51,570 bases of DNA from an uncultured Prevotellaceae bacterium (GCA_946415645.1 CAMKTJ010000017.1:1-51570), one strand, 5' to 3'; shown: positions 17,798 to 26,570, counted from the first letter of the stretch. The notes: a model not told the origin generated them from the sequence alone. Numbers and translations: made by a program.

Positions 17798-19044
17798 TGG
17801 CAACAATTAAACCATTTAAAGGACTTCGCCCTCCCAAGAATCTTGTAGAACAGGTAGAGAGTCGTCCCTATGATGTTCTGGATTCAGAAGAAGCGCGTAT
17901 TGAGGCTGGTAATAACGAGAAATCCCTCTATCATATTATCAAGCCGGAGATAGACTTCCCTGTTGGTACCAGTGAATATGATGAGCGTGTGTATGCACGT
18001 GCAGCAGAGAACTTCGCTAAGTTCCAAAAGGAAGGATGGCTTGTGCAGGATGAGCAGGAGATGTACTATGTCTATGCTCAGACAATGAATGGCAAGACAC
18101 AGTATGGCTTAGTTGTAGCTGCAGCCGTTGAAGATTATATGAACGGTGTTATCAAAAAGCATGAGTTGACACGTCGTGACAAGGAAGAGGATCGTATGCG
18201 TCATGTGCGCGTTAACGATGCGAACCTGGAACCCGTATTCTTTGCTTATCCTGATAATGTAACCCTTGATTCGCTGATAGAGCGCGTCACTGAAGGTGAG
18301 CCTGAGTATGACTTCATAGCTCCTATTGATGGTTTCCGCCATCAATTCTGGTTGGTAAATGATTCTGCTGATATCGCAACTATCACAGAGACATTTGCTA
18401 AGATTCCATACTTGTACATTGCTGATGGCCATCACCGTAGTGCTGCAGCTGCCTTAGTAGGTGCTGAGAAGGCTAAGAACAATCCTAATCACAAGGGTGA
18501 TGAAGAGTACAATTACTTCATGGCTGTATGCTTCCCTGCCAGTCAATTGACTATTCTTGATTATAATAGAGTTGTCAAGGATCTCAATGGAATGTCCGAA
18601 GAAGAATTCCTTTCAGCTCTTTCTGTCAACTTTACTGTTTCCTGTCAGGGTACCGAGCCTTATAGAGCTATGCATTTGCATGAGTTCAGCCTCTATCTTG
18701 GTGGTAAATGGTATAGTCTGGTTCTGAAGGATGGGCTTTGTGATGAGTCAGATCCTATAGGTAGCTTGGATGTAAGTATCAGCAGTGATTTAATTCTTGA
18801 CAAACTGCTTGGTATCAAGGATTTGAGAAGTGATAAGCGTATTGATTTCGTTGGAGGTTTGCGTGGATTGGAAGAGCTGAAACGCCGTGTTGACTCTGGT
18901 GAGATGAAGATGGCATTGGCTCTTTTCCCTGTTTCTATGCAGCAAATCATGAATATTGCCGATAGTGGTAACATCATGCCTCCCAAGGCAACATGGTTTG
19001 AACCAAAATTGCGTAGCGGTTTGGTTGTTCACAAACTTTCATGA
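17797..19044 (+). CDS. DUF1015 family protein
   Basis: This 415-residue cytoplasmic protein has DUF1015 features: the N-terminal KPFKGLRPPKNLVEQV and SRPYDVL, KHELTRRDKEEDRMRH in the middle, and IADGHHRSAAA near residue 207. The function is unestablished. Its location next to serC-serA is a repeated arrangement in Bacteroidetes as I recall, which suggests a link to serine or phosphoserine metabolism, but that is inference only. It overlaps serA by 1 nt and yigZ by 4 nt (ATGA). Confidence 0.88.
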   Translation: MATIKPFKGLRPPKNLVEQVESRPYDVLDSEEARIEAGNNEKSLYHIIKPEIDFPVGTSEYDERVYARAAENFAKFQKEGWLVQDEQEMYYVYAQTMNGKTQYGLVVAAAVEDYMNGVIKKHELTRRDKEEDRMRHVRVNDANLEPVFFAYPDNVTLDSLIERVTEGEPEYDFIAPIDGFRHQFWLVNDSADIATITETFAKIPYLYIADGHHRSAAAALVGAEKAKNNPNHKGDEEYNYFMAVCFPASQLTILDYNRVVKDLNGMSEEEFLSALSVNFTVSCQGTEPYRAMHLHEFSLYLGGKWYSLVLKDGLCDESDPIGSLDVSISSDLILDKLLGIKDLRSDKRIDFVGGLRGLEELKRRVDSGEMKMALALFPVSMQQIMNIADSGNIMPPKATWFEPKLRSGLVVHKLS

Positions 19045-19628
19045 TCGACGAATTCAAGACTATAAAAGATAAAAGCGAAGGGACTTATTCCGAACTCAGG
19101 AGTAAGTTCCTCGCTTTTGCTCATCATGTTACTACTGTTGATGAGGCTATGGCTCTTGTAGAACAATACCAGAAGAAATACTATGATGCTCGCCATGTCT
19201 GTTGGGCTTATATGTTAGGGGCTGAGCGTGAATTGTTCCGAAGTAATGATAATGGAGAGCCTAGTGGAACAGCAGGTAAACCTATACTTGGTCAAATCAA
19301 TAGCAATGAATTAACTGATATAATTATTCTTGTTGTCCGTTATTTTGGTGGAGTCAAGTTGGGAACAAGTGGCTTGATAGTAGCATATAAAACAGCATCC
19401 GCAGAAGCCATTGCTAATGCTGAGATAGAAACACGTACTGTTGATGAGGAATTTTCCTTTTCTTTTGAATATCCGCTGATGAATAACGTGATGAAGGTAG
19501 CACGTGATTTGGATGCACGTATCGTCAGTCAGTCATACGATATGGATTGTCAGATGACACTTTCTATTAGAAAAGGCAAAATGCAAGAATTGCAGGAGAA
19601 ACTCAAGAAAGTTCTTTCTCCTTTCTAA
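19041..19628 (+). CDS. YigZ/IMPACT family protein
   Basis: This 195-residue protein resembles the YigZ family: an N-terminal UPF0029/IMPACT domain (about 20-130) with the signature NDNGEPSGTAGKPIL and VRYFGGVKLGTSGL, then a C-terminal DUF1949 ferredoxin-like domain. The bacterial role is not settled. It is the last gene of the serine operon and overlaps DUF1015 by 4 nt. Its stop directly abuts the convergent HAD gene stop, with no terminator hairpin between. Confidence 0.92.
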   Translation: MIDEFKTIKDKSEGTYSELRSKFLAFAHHVTTVDEAMALVEQYQKKYYDARHVCWAYMLGAERELFRSNDNGEPSGTAGKPILGQINSNELTDIIILVVRYFGGVKLGTSGLIVAYKTASAEAIANAEIETRTVDEEFSFSFEYPLMNNVMKVARDLDARIVSQSYDMDCQMTLSIRKGKMQELQEKLKKVLSPF

Positions 19629-20435
19629 CTATAATCCTATAAATTTCTTTACTGCTGCAGCCACGCCATCTTCTTCATTACTTAATGTAATGTAGTCCGC
19701 AGCTTCTTTTACTATTGGTTGAGCATTGGACATGGCAACGCCAAGGCCTGCATATTCTATCATGCTCAGATCGTTAAACCCGTCTCCGCAAGCCATAAGT
19801 TCTTCTCGTTTTAATCCTAGATGATTTAATAAGAACTCTAAGCGTTTGGCTTTATCAATACCTAAGGGGAGAATCTCCAGAAAGAATGGTTCACTACGGT
19901 AAATACTCATTTTTCCTTCGTAGTATTCACTTAGTTCTTTTTCCAGTTTAGCGAGTTTTTTTTCGTTTCCGACAATCAAACACTTAGGTTCAGGGAAATT
20001 GATTTCTTTTAGGAAGCTGTTCATTTTCTTTAGCTTCATCTTGTTGAGCTTAGCTTCATAGCGTACATACTCGTTTTCAATATCCTCGCATGCTATATAT
20101 TCATCCATATAGCTAAGTATTTTAAAATCGTCAGTATTGCCAACCTCGTACAGGTGTTTATATACAGATGTGTCAAGTACATTCTGGTAAATTATTTCTC
20201 CTGTTGCGCAATCAATGATTAATCCTCCGTTAAAGGCTAGTATATAACCACCATAATCCTTCAGATGTAGTTGTCTTGCCAAAGGCTTAATGCCAGCAGT
20301 GGGTCTTCCGCTGGCAAGTACAAGACGTAATCCTTTTTGCTGAGCCTGAATTAGTACGTCTAAAGTGTGAGGGGTTATCTCTTTCTTGCTATTGGTAAGT
20401 GTTCCGTCTAAGTCAAGTGCAAGAATTTTATACAT
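19629..20435 (-). CDS. Cof-type HAD-IIB family phosphatase
   Basis: This 268-residue HAD hydrolase has motif I DLDGTLT (residues 7-13) with the nucleophile Asp, motif II around LASGRPT, a Lys in motif III near GIDKAKRLE and motif IV GDGFNDLSMIEYAG. A C2B-type cap is inserted in the middle. Such enzymes dephosphorylate sugar phosphates or cofactors such as pyridoxal phosphate and FMN; the substrate here is unknown. It is the last gene of a minus-strand cluster, 28 bp after the FHA gene. Confidence 0.92.
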   Translation of the reverse strand: MYKILALDLDGTLTNSKKEITPHTLDVLIQAQQKGLRLVLASGRPTAGIKPLARQLHLKDYGGYILAFNGGLIIDCATGEIIYQNVLDTSVYKHLYEVGNTDDFKILSYMDEYIACEDIENEYVRYEAKLNKMKLKKMNSFLKEINFPEPKCLIVGNEKKLAKLEKELSEYYEGKMSIYRSEPFFLEILPLGIDKAKRLEFLLNHLGLKREELMACGDGFNDLSMIEYAGLGVAMSNAQPIVKEAADYITLSNEEDGVAAAVKKFIGL

Positions 20436-20463
20436 TATTGTTGGGGGATATGTTGTTTTATTG

Positions 20464-20994
20464 TTATTCTTCAGAATTTGCTTTCCGTAGTATCAGTGTT
20501 GTAGCACCAATGGTAATTATTGAGGCATCTTCCAAATAGATGCGATCCTGATCTCGCAGAATTTCATTCATATAGAAAGTTCCTGTGTTGCTTGGCGCAT
20601 CACGTAGAATGTACTGTAATTCGCCTTTTTTGTTTCGCTGAACTCTAATAATACAATGCTTGGTATCTATACTTGGGTCAACGGTCTCTATAGGTTTATT
20701 TATATTAGACCCTTTAACATATCTTCCGAATACGTTGTCTCCCATTTCAAGAGGGATAACCTGTTTGTAATGGAAAACATTTTCTACAACAACTATACTT
20801 CCTAGTTCTTGGCTATGTTCCTGCTCGTCAAGATTTTCGTTTTTTCGTGTTTCCTTGACCTTGTTGGTACCTAGACGTATTCCAAACTGGCGACTACATT
20901 CTGGACAGACAAATACCAATTGCTGTCCGTCCTCATATTGTTTCTCATCAAAAGTGATGTAACTGTCGCACTTGGGGCAACGTACTCTTTTCAT
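20464..20994 (-). CDS. Zinc ribbon-FHA domain protein
   Basis: This 176-residue protein starts with a zinc ribbon (C6, C9, C30 and C33 in CPKC and CPEC pairs, like the MJ0042-type ribbon). A linker of about 35 residues follows, then a FHA domain (about 75-170) with GRY, a Ser-Asn turn region and the ending IITIGATTLILR. FHA domains bind phosphothreonine peptides, which would imply a Ser/Thr kinase partner elsewhere. No kinase is in the window. It lies 22 bp downstream of the HU-SPOR gene and probably shares its transcript. Confidence 0.82.
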   Translation of the reverse strand: MKRVRCPKCDSYITFDEKQYEDGQQLVFVCPECSRQFGIRLGTNKVKETRKNENLDEQEHSQELGSIVVVENVFHYKQVIPLEMGDNVFGRYVKGSNINKPIETVDPSIDTKHCIIRVQRNKKGELQYILRDAPSNTGTFYMNEILRDQDRIYLEDASIITIGATTLILRKANSEE

Positions 20995-21016
20995 TCGTGA
21001 GGGATTCTTGAGTTTG

Positions 21017-22015
21017 TTATTTCTCCATTATCCAAGCATTGGAGAACTCTTTACTAATACTGCGTAAAGAGTGAATTTCTGCTAAGGCGTCTTCTCTTGT
21101 TTCAAATCCGGGAATTAGTACTCTAATGAATTTTCCGGATTTATCGACAGTCGCCTTGATTCCACGTTCGTTCAGATTCTGGCAGTATGCTTCAGCATTT
21201 TGAGCAGGCACTCCACAACACAATACAACAGAGAATGAAGGATGTGCAATTTCTGCTTGTTCTTGCTGTGCAATTTTTTTATCAAGAATTACTCCGGAAT
21301 CTATGTCCTTCTTTGTCGTCGTCGTTTTCTCTACGTTTTCAACACCCTTTGTTGTTTTTGGCTGATTTTTTGAAATAGAAGTAGGGGGTAGGAATAGTTC
21401 AGAGCGTATTTCTGGATTTTGATTCAAACTGTTTTCGGAAACAGGTGTACTGAAAGCAAAGAACAGAATAATTGATGCTGCTACAGTAGTAACGTAATGC
21501 AGAATACGTTTATTAATACTGATGGTTATTTTCTTTGCATCCTTGTCAGATGTGTTCTTGTCTTTCTTTTGGCTAACTGCTATGATGTTCTCCTTAGAAG
21601 GATGTACGTGTATAGCGTCTAATCCGTAAAGCCAGGGGGATGCTGCTCCAGCTTGACAGGCAATAAAACGGATTTTCCCTGTTGCCTCATCTAGAACAAA
21701 CTCACCAATACTGCCTAATTCGAAACTACCATATTCGGAAAGTTCCTGCTGGATATTTTCTGTGAATTCCAGTGTAACAATATTGGCTTCTTCTATTGAG
21801 ATTTGGTAGCTGGTTGAGATTGTTTCCACAAAACGGGTATCCTTGTTGTTCACTTCTTGTGTGAAGGACAAGGCCCTATAGGGAGGTAGAAGAAGTTCTT
21901 CTTCCTCTATCCATTTGCTTGGAACGTATGTAGCTTTGAACGTGCCAAATTGTGGTATCACAACAATGTCATGATACAACAATTCATATTCTATATGTCT
22001 TGAAAGATTAATCAC
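21017..22015 (-). CDS. HU-CCDC81-like and SPOR domain membrane protein
   Basis: This 332-residue protein has an HU-like N-terminal region (1 to about 135; NLSRHIEYELL resembles the Bacteroidetes HU-CCDC81 family), one membrane segment (about 171-190), a polar linker and a C-terminal SPOR domain (about 250-332), which binds denuded septal peptidoglycan. The likely role is at the division site or in envelope maintenance. The start is GTG at 22015; no ATG lies in frame near the N-terminus, and the family starts a few residues before LSRHIE. A well-formed promoter ends only 4 nt before this GTG, so the mRNA may be leaderless. Confidence 0.85.
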   Translation of the reverse strand: MINLSRHIEYELLYHDIVVIPQFGTFKATYVPSKWIEEEELLLPPYRALSFTQEVNNKDTRFVETISTSYQISIEEANIVTLEFTENIQQELSEYGSFELGSIGEFVLDEATGKIRFIACQAGAASPWLYGLDAIHVHPSKENIIAVSQKKDKNTSDKDAKKITISINKRILHYVTTVAASIILFFAFSTPVSENSLNQNPEIRSELFLPPTSISKNQPKTTKGVENVEKTTTTKKDIDSGVILDKKIAQQEQAEIAHPSFSVVLCCGVPAQNAEAYCQNLNERGIKATVDKSGKFIRVLIPGFETREDALAEIHSLRSISKEFSNAWIMEK

Positions 22016-22019
22016 GTTG

Positions 22020-22050
22020 CAAAAGTATTGCTTTTTTTCTTGTTTTCCAA
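22020..22050 (-). promoter_or_regulatory. Promoter abutting the HU-SPOR start codon
   Basis: The minus strand has TACTTTTG (22020-22027), with TTG (22048-22050) exactly 20 bp upstream. Only CAAC separates the -7 box from the GTG start at 22015, so the predicted transcription start coincides with the start codon. Confidence 0.6.
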
Positions 22051-22090
22051 GAGAAAGAGGAAATACTTATTGATAATGTTAACAACACAC

Positions 22091-22720
22091 TTATTCTTTT
22101 TCTGTCTCTGTTTTAGCCTTGATTTGCTGGTCAACCTCAGTGCTACGCTTATAACGCTTGTTAAGTCCCTTGACGATATCTTGCGTAATGTCATATTTTG
22201 GATTTGCAATCAGGAGGTTGTCTCCTGCTTTTACCATGACATAGTCATATTTCTTTGTCTTGTTGTATCGTTTCAGGAAAGACTGGATACTGTCTTTTGC
22301 TTCAGCGTTTATGCGGGCCTGCTCCTCGTTGAACTCACTGTTCAGGCGGTCAGCCAACTGGGCCAATTCCTGCTGCTCACGCTGAATGCCGGCTTGAGCG
22401 CGCTCCAACTCGTCGCGTGTTGTGAAGCCGTTGCTCTCATATTTTTTTTGTACGGCAGCAGCATGGCTCTCCAAAGCACGTTGTTTCTTGGCTAATGTGT
22501 TTTGGATATTGTTACCCTTGTGTGTCAGTACCTCGCTGTAGTCTTTGTAGAGTTGATATTGATTCATGAGTGAATCTAACTCTACGTATGCTATCTTGAC
22601 ACCACCTGCTTGAGCAGTATCCTGCTCTGTTGCTTCAGCTTCTTCTTCAGCAGCTTTATTGCAACTTGATATTGTCAGTCCCAAAGACACCAGTCCGATG
22701 CCAAGCAAATACTTTTTCAT
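22091..22720 (-). CDS. OmpH/Skp-like periplasmic chaperone lipoprotein
   Basis: This 209-residue protein begins MKKYLLGIG and has a lipoprotein signal ending LTISSC. An acidic Ala/Glu linker follows, then AYVELDSLMNQYQ and a long coiled coil (about 70-150), the layout of the OmpH/Skp family that escorts outer-membrane proteins. The lipidated form differs from E. coli Skp but is common among Bacteroidetes. The ATG at 22720 is preferred to the one two codons upstream. It is 20 bp downstream of the 69-residue membrane protein gene, likely one transcript. Confidence 0.85.
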   Translation of the reverse strand: MKKYLLGIGLVSLGLTISSCNKAAEEEAEATEQDTAQAGGVKIAYVELDSLMNQYQLYKDYSEVLTHKGNNIQNTLAKKQRALESHAAAVQKKYESNGFTTRDELERAQAGIQREQQELAQLADRLNSEFNEEQARINAEAKDSIQSFLKRYNKTKKYDYVMVKAGDNLLIANPKYDITQDIVKGLNKRYKRSTEVDQQIKAKTETEKE

Positions 22721-22740
22721 ATACATTATTCTATAATTGT

Positions 22741-22950
22741 TTATATTCTTTCTTTAACCTTGTTAGGGTTTTCTTTTCTCATCATCTTGTCCATGCTTTG
22801 AACGCAGTGGATACCGCGTTTCTGCATTTCCTTGTTGTCGCTAATATGTGAACTTGCAAACTTACCATTTGGCAGCACAATCAATTTTACACACAAAAGT
22901 GCTATTGATATTGCAACAATTCCTACGGTTAATAATGCTACTTTCAACAT
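22741..22950 (-). CDS. Small conserved single-pass membrane protein (69 aa)
   Basis: This protein has one N-terminal hydrophobic helix (residues 3-27) followed by a polar tail with GKFASSHISDNK, KRGIHCVQSMD and a basic end. I do not recognise a named family, but the tail pattern (a His, an Asn-Lys and a single Cys in GIHCVQ) resembles uncharacterised small proteins I recall from other Bacteroidales. It has its own complete promoter (22972-23003), divergent from and overlapping that of pepD, and precedes the OmpH-like gene. Function unknown; a membrane or periplasmic helper role is only a guess. Confidence 0.75.
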   Translation of the reverse strand: MLKVALLTVGIVAISIALLCVKLIVLPNGKFASSHISDNKEMQKRGIHCVQSMDKMMRKENPNKVKERI

Positions 22951-22957
22951 ATTTTTC

Positions 22958-22965
22958 TATATTTG
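22958..22965 (+). promoter_or_regulatory. -7 promoter box for pepD
   Basis: TATATTTG followed by GCA matches the window's promoter style and ends 42 nt before the pepD ATG. It overlaps the region used by the divergent small-protein promoter. No good -33 match is seen. Confidence 0.45.
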
Positions 22966-22971
22966 CAACTG

Positions 22972-23003
22972 CAAAGATACAGAAAATGATTAAATAAACC
23001 AAA
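22972..23003 (-). promoter_or_regulatory. Promoter for the small membrane protein and ompH
   Basis: The minus strand has TATCTTTG (22972-22979), with TTTG (plus CAAA, 23000-23003) exactly 20 bp upstream. The leader to the ATG at 22950 is about 17 nt. Confidence 0.75.
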
Positions 23004-23007
23004 TATT

Positions 23008-24468
23008 ATGACTGAAATTGAGTTAAAACCTAAGTGCGTGTTTGATTGTTTTTCGAAAGTCAATGCTGTTCCCCGTCCTTCAAAAAAAGAGGAGCAGATG
23101 ATTGCCTTTCTGATGGAGTTTGGTAAGAATCTGGGTTTAGAGACTGATTGTGATTCAGTAGGTAATGTTATTATACGTAAGCCTGCAACTCCCGGTATGG
23201 AGAATCGTAGAATTCTGATTCTTCAGAGCCATATGGATATGGTTTGCGAGAAGAATAATGATGTTGAGTTTGATTTCAATAAGGATGCCATACAGACATA
23301 CGTTGACGGTGAATGGCTAAAGGCTAAGGGTACTACTTTAGGCGCTGATGACGGCATTGGCGTTGCTATGCAGATGGCAATTCTTGAAAGCAAGGATATT
23401 GAGCATGGTCCTTTGGAGTGTGTCTTCACTCGCGATGAGGAGACTGGTCTTACCGGTGCCTTTGGCATGGGAAATGATTTTATGAAGGGACGACTGATGG
23501 TTAACCTCGACAGCGAGGATGAAGGTCAGATCTTTGTCTCTTGTGCCGGTGGTTGCCGTACCCTTGTTCAGATGCCATACCAACTTGAAGCCTTACCTCA
23601 GAATTTCTTTACTTTCTCTCTCTGTATTAAGGGCTTGATGGGAGGTCATAGTGGCGACGATATTATCAAGAGTCGTGCCAATGCCAATAAGTTGTTAGCT
23701 CGTTTCCTGTACCTCAGTCAAAAGAAATATGACCTACGTTTGGTTGATATCCAGGCTGGTGGATTGCATAATGCTATCCCCCGTGAGGCATTCTGTCTCT
23801 GTGCCATTCCCATGAAGGATAAGGAACAGATACGTGTCGACTGGAATCTGTATGCTGCAGATGTTGAAGAGGAATACAACGTAACCGAGAAGAGTATGGA
23901 GTTCCTGCTTTCATCTGAGGATGCTGCCATACAAGCTATCGACAAGACTTCCAGCACTAAGTTTATTGCAGCTCTGCAGGCCGTTGACAATGGCGTGTTT
24001 GCTATGTGTCAGGATATTGACCTTGTAGAGACCAGTAGCAACCTGGCAAGCATACACATGAAGCCCGAGAAGAATGTCATTGAGGTAATCAGTTCTCAGC
24101 GTAGCAGCATTTATAGTGCCCGTGTGAATATGGCCAACACCGTTGCAGCCGTATTTGAGTTGGCAGGTGCTAAGGTTGATATAGGCGAGGGTTATCCTGG
24201 TTGGAAGATGAATCCCAAGAGCGAGATTCTACGAGTTGCTGTCGATCAATATCGAAAACTGATGAACAAGGAACCTTTGGTTTTAGGTATTCATGCAGGA
24301 TTGGAGTGTGGACTTTTCAGCGAAAAGTATCCTGGAATGGATATGATTAGCGTTGGCCCTACTATGCGTGGCGTCCATAGTCCTGACGAGAAACTGTTAA
24401 TACCAACTGTTCAGATTGTCTGGGATTGGTTGTTGGCAATTCTTAAGAATATTCCCGAAGAGAAATAA
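23008..24468 (+). CDS. pepD: Aminoacyl-histidine dipeptidase (M20 family)
   Basis: This 486-residue metallopeptidase of the M20C (PepD/carnosinase-like) type cleaves Xaa-His and other dipeptides. Metal and catalytic motifs are visible: QSHMDMVCE (His ligand and Asp), GADDGIG (bridging Asp), RDEETGLTG (general-base Glu and Glu ligand), NLDSEDEG (Asp ligand) and HAGLECG near the C-terminus. It has no signal peptide, so it is cytoplasmic. Its stop shares a base with the next ATG (TAATG), so it is probably co-transcribed with the lipoprotein and rlmH. Confidence 0.95.
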   Translation: MTEIELKPKCVFDCFSKVNAVPRPSKKEEQMIAFLMEFGKNLGLETDCDSVGNVIIRKPATPGMENRRILILQSHMDMVCEKNNDVEFDFNKDAIQTYVDGEWLKAKGTTLGADDGIGVAMQMAILESKDIEHGPLECVFTRDEETGLTGAFGMGNDFMKGRLMVNLDSEDEGQIFVSCAGGCRTLVQMPYQLEALPQNFFTFSLCIKGLMGGHSGDDIIKSRANANKLLARFLYLSQKKYDLRLVDIQAGGLHNAIPREAFCLCAIPMKDKEQIRVDWNLYAADVEEEYNVTEKSMEFLLSSEDAAIQAIDKTSSTKFIAALQAVDNGVFAMCQDIDLVETSSNLASIHMKPEKNVIEVISSQRSSIYSARVNMANTVAAVFELAGAKVDIGEGYPGWKMNPKSEILRVAVDQYRKLMNKEPLVLGIHAGLECGLFSEKYPGMDMISVGPTMRGVHSPDEKLLIPTVQIVWDWLLAILKNIPEEK

Positions 24469-25925
24469 TGAAAAAACAGCTTTTCTATATTTTCGCGATT
24501 GTTATATCGGCATTGTTCTATTCATGTTCCGATTACGATTCTTATTCTGCTGATCCGTCTTTCAAACTGGATTTCTCTGACGATACAGTTCGTTTTGATA
24601 CGTTGATATCAACCATCGCCAGCCCAACTAAGACGCTCTATGTTTTCAATAAGAATTCTAATGGAGTCCGAGTTTCAAATATCCGATTACAGAAAGGGAA
24701 TGAGAGTCTTTTCCGTGTTAATGTAGATGGTGAGTATCTTGCTCAGGGATTTGGTAATGATTACCTAATCAGGAAGAACGACAGTATCCTTGTTCGTATA
24801 GAGGTAACTACACCTGAAAGCGGTACAACGGATACCATAACTTATTCTGACGAGTTGGTATTCAGTCTTGAAAATGGTGTTCAGCAACATGTCCTGCTCA
24901 CAGCTGGTTCCGTTGATGCTTATATCATTCATGGAATGAAAATAGAGACGGATGTTACCCTGAGTACAGACAAGCCGTATCTTATCTATGATTCGTTGGT
25001 AATAGCCAAAGGTGCAACCTTGAATCTTCTTCCAGGTACCAGATTGCTGATGCATGATAGTACTGCAGTGGATATATACGGACGAATAAATGCTTGTGGA
25101 ACTATAGAAAAGCCTGTTGTCTTTCGTGGTGCGCGTACAGACCGCATGTTTGATTATCTTTTCTATGATAATATGCCTAGTAGGTGGAAGGGTATTACTA
25201 TTCACAAAGGCAGTTATAACAACAAGTTCTTCAATTGCGACCTGCATAGTGGTCGCTGGGGTATTAAGGTTGACAGTACATCGCTTGATCATTTAACTCT
25301 GTCTATGGAGAATTGTATTATTCATAATGTTGGAGGTGATGGCTTAAACCTTATTAATTGTAATGCGGAAATCCTTAACACCCAGATAAGTAATACGTTG
25401 GGTGAGTGTGTTTCCATCTATGGCGGTTCATATACTTTTTGCCATTGTACCATTGCACAGTTTTATCCATTAAGTTATGATAGAGGAGATGCCTTGTACG
25501 TTACTAATGTAAACGATAATAAAGTACATCACGAACTCAGATATATTCAGTTCCTCAATTGTGTGATTACTGGTTATGCAGAGGATGTAATAAAGGGTTT
25601 CCTTCCTCCAGACTATGAGGACTCGGAGTATTATTATTTCCAAAATTGTTTCTTACGCACAAAAGGAGAGAATGATGAAAATCATTATGTAGCATGTAAG
25701 TTCGAGAACGAAGAGATGGAACTTCAGGGTGAGAAGAATTTCAAGGTGTTTGATACGCATAATTTCGTTTATAACTTCACTCCTGATTCATTAAGTGAGA
25801 TACGGAATATGGCTGATCCCCTTTTGATGAATGGATTAAAAACAGACCGTTTAGGTCGAGACCGTCTATTTGACAATGCTCCTGATGCCGGCTGTTATGA
25901 ATATTTAATGCCTGTGAAAGAATGA
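24468..25925 (+). CDS. Right-handed beta-helix lipoprotein, function unknown
   Basis: This 485-residue protein has a lipoprotein signal (SALFYSC, Cys near residue 20). An N-terminal beta-rich region follows (about 30-150, with SFKLDFSDDTVRFDTL and repeated V-R-I strands), then a region of short imperfect repeats with Asn and Gly turns (about 210-390: NCDLHSGRWGIKVDS, ENCIIHNVGGDGLNLINC, ILNTQISNTLG). This indicates a parallel beta-helix like those of pectate lyase-type proteins. I cannot name a catalytic motif. It overlaps pepD by 1 nt and rlmH by 4 nt, a close link to housekeeping genes that suggests a conserved envelope role. Confidence 0.8.
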   Translation: MKKQLFYIFAIVISALFYSCSDYDSYSADPSFKLDFSDDTVRFDTLISTIASPTKTLYVFNKNSNGVRVSNIRLQKGNESLFRVNVDGEYLAQGFGNDYLIRKNDSILVRIEVTTPESGTTDTITYSDELVFSLENGVQQHVLLTAGSVDAYIIHGMKIETDVTLSTDKPYLIYDSLVIAKGATLNLLPGTRLLMHDSTAVDIYGRINACGTIEKPVVFRGARTDRMFDYLFYDNMPSRWKGITIHKGSYNNKFFNCDLHSGRWGIKVDSTSLDHLTLSMENCIIHNVGGDGLNLINCNAEILNTQISNTLGECVSIYGGSYTFCHCTIAQFYPLSYDRGDALYVTNVNDNKVHHELRYIQFLNCVITGYAEDVIKGFLPPDYEDSEYYYFQNCFLRTKGENDENHYVACKFENEEMELQGEKNFKVFDTHNFVYNFTPDSLSEIRNMADPLLMNGLKTDRLGRDRLFDNAPDAGCYEYLMPVKE

Positions 25926-26395
25926 AGATAGTTCTCACCGTTGTAGGTAAGACCACCGATAAGCATTTTATTGCTAGCATCGATGAGTATATACAGCGCA
26001 TCAATCATTATGTGCCGTTTGCTCTTGATGTTATTCCTGAACTTAAAGGAACCAAGAACCTTAGCGAACGGGAACAAAAAGAAAAAGAAGGGGATCTGAT
26101 CCTGAAGTCTTTTCAACCAGGTGATTATGTTGTGCTCCTCGATGAGCACGGCCGTGAGCGCCGCAGCATAGAGTTTGCACAATGGATTCAGAAGAAGATG
26201 TCTGCTGGTCCCAAACGTCTGGTCTTTGTTGTGGGTGGTCCTTATGGGTTCTCTGAGGCGGTCTATAATGCCGCTGCAGAGAAAGTTTCGCTCTCACAGA
26301 TGACGTTGAGCCATCAGATGATTCGTCTTCTTTTTACGGAGCAGATATATCGTGCCATGACTATTTTGAATGGAGAACCCTATCATCATGAATGA
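25922..26395 (+). CDS. rlmH: 23S rRNA (pseudouridine1915-N3)-methyltransferase
   Basis: This 157-residue SPOUT methyltransferase methylates pseudouridine 1915 in helix 69 of 23S rRNA. Visible family features are KTTDKHF at the start, LLDEHGRERRS, the knot's SAM-binding VVGGPYGFS (about 101-109), LSQMTLSHQM and the C-terminal EQIYRAMTILNGEPYHHE. Length and ending match the family exactly. The start overlaps the lipoprotein gene by 4 nt. A CCCCC/GGGGG hairpin begins 2 nt after the stop. Confidence 0.97.
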   Translation: MKIVLTVVGKTTDKHFIASIDEYIQRINHYVPFALDVIPELKGTKNLSEREQKEKEGDLILKSFQPGDYVVLLDEHGRERRSIEFAQWIQKKMSAGPKRLVFVVGGPYGFSEAVYNAAAEKVSLSQMTLSHQMIRLLFTEQIYRAMTILNGEPYHHE

Positions 26396-26397
26396 GG

Positions 26398-26570
26398 CCC
26401 CCGACCCGTCAGGGGGGAGAAAAATTAAAAGAGAAAAGAGAAAAATCGGACGGCCCATAGATGTCGTAATACCAATATAACGTAAGAACGTAATAACGAA
26501 AAGGCCGTCAAACGATATAACGAAACAATTTTGATTTTTGAACTTTGAATTTTAAATTTTGAATTGATAT
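26398..26570. repeat. Repeat mosaic between rlmH and nadC
   Basis: The 179-bp gap has no gene. In order it holds a hairpin (CCCCC 26398-26402, GGGGG 26412-26416) and AAAGAGA-type heptamers (26421-26445). Next come inverted arms GACGGCC (26449-26455) and GGCCGTC (26503-26509), which enclose three ATAACGTA-type octamers (26477-26500). A further octamer lies at 26517-26524. Last are TTTTGAA-type heptamers (26536-26570: TTTTGAA, CTTTGAA, TTTTAAA, TTTTGAA). No TAnnTTTG promoter is evident for nadC. Confidence 0.75.
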
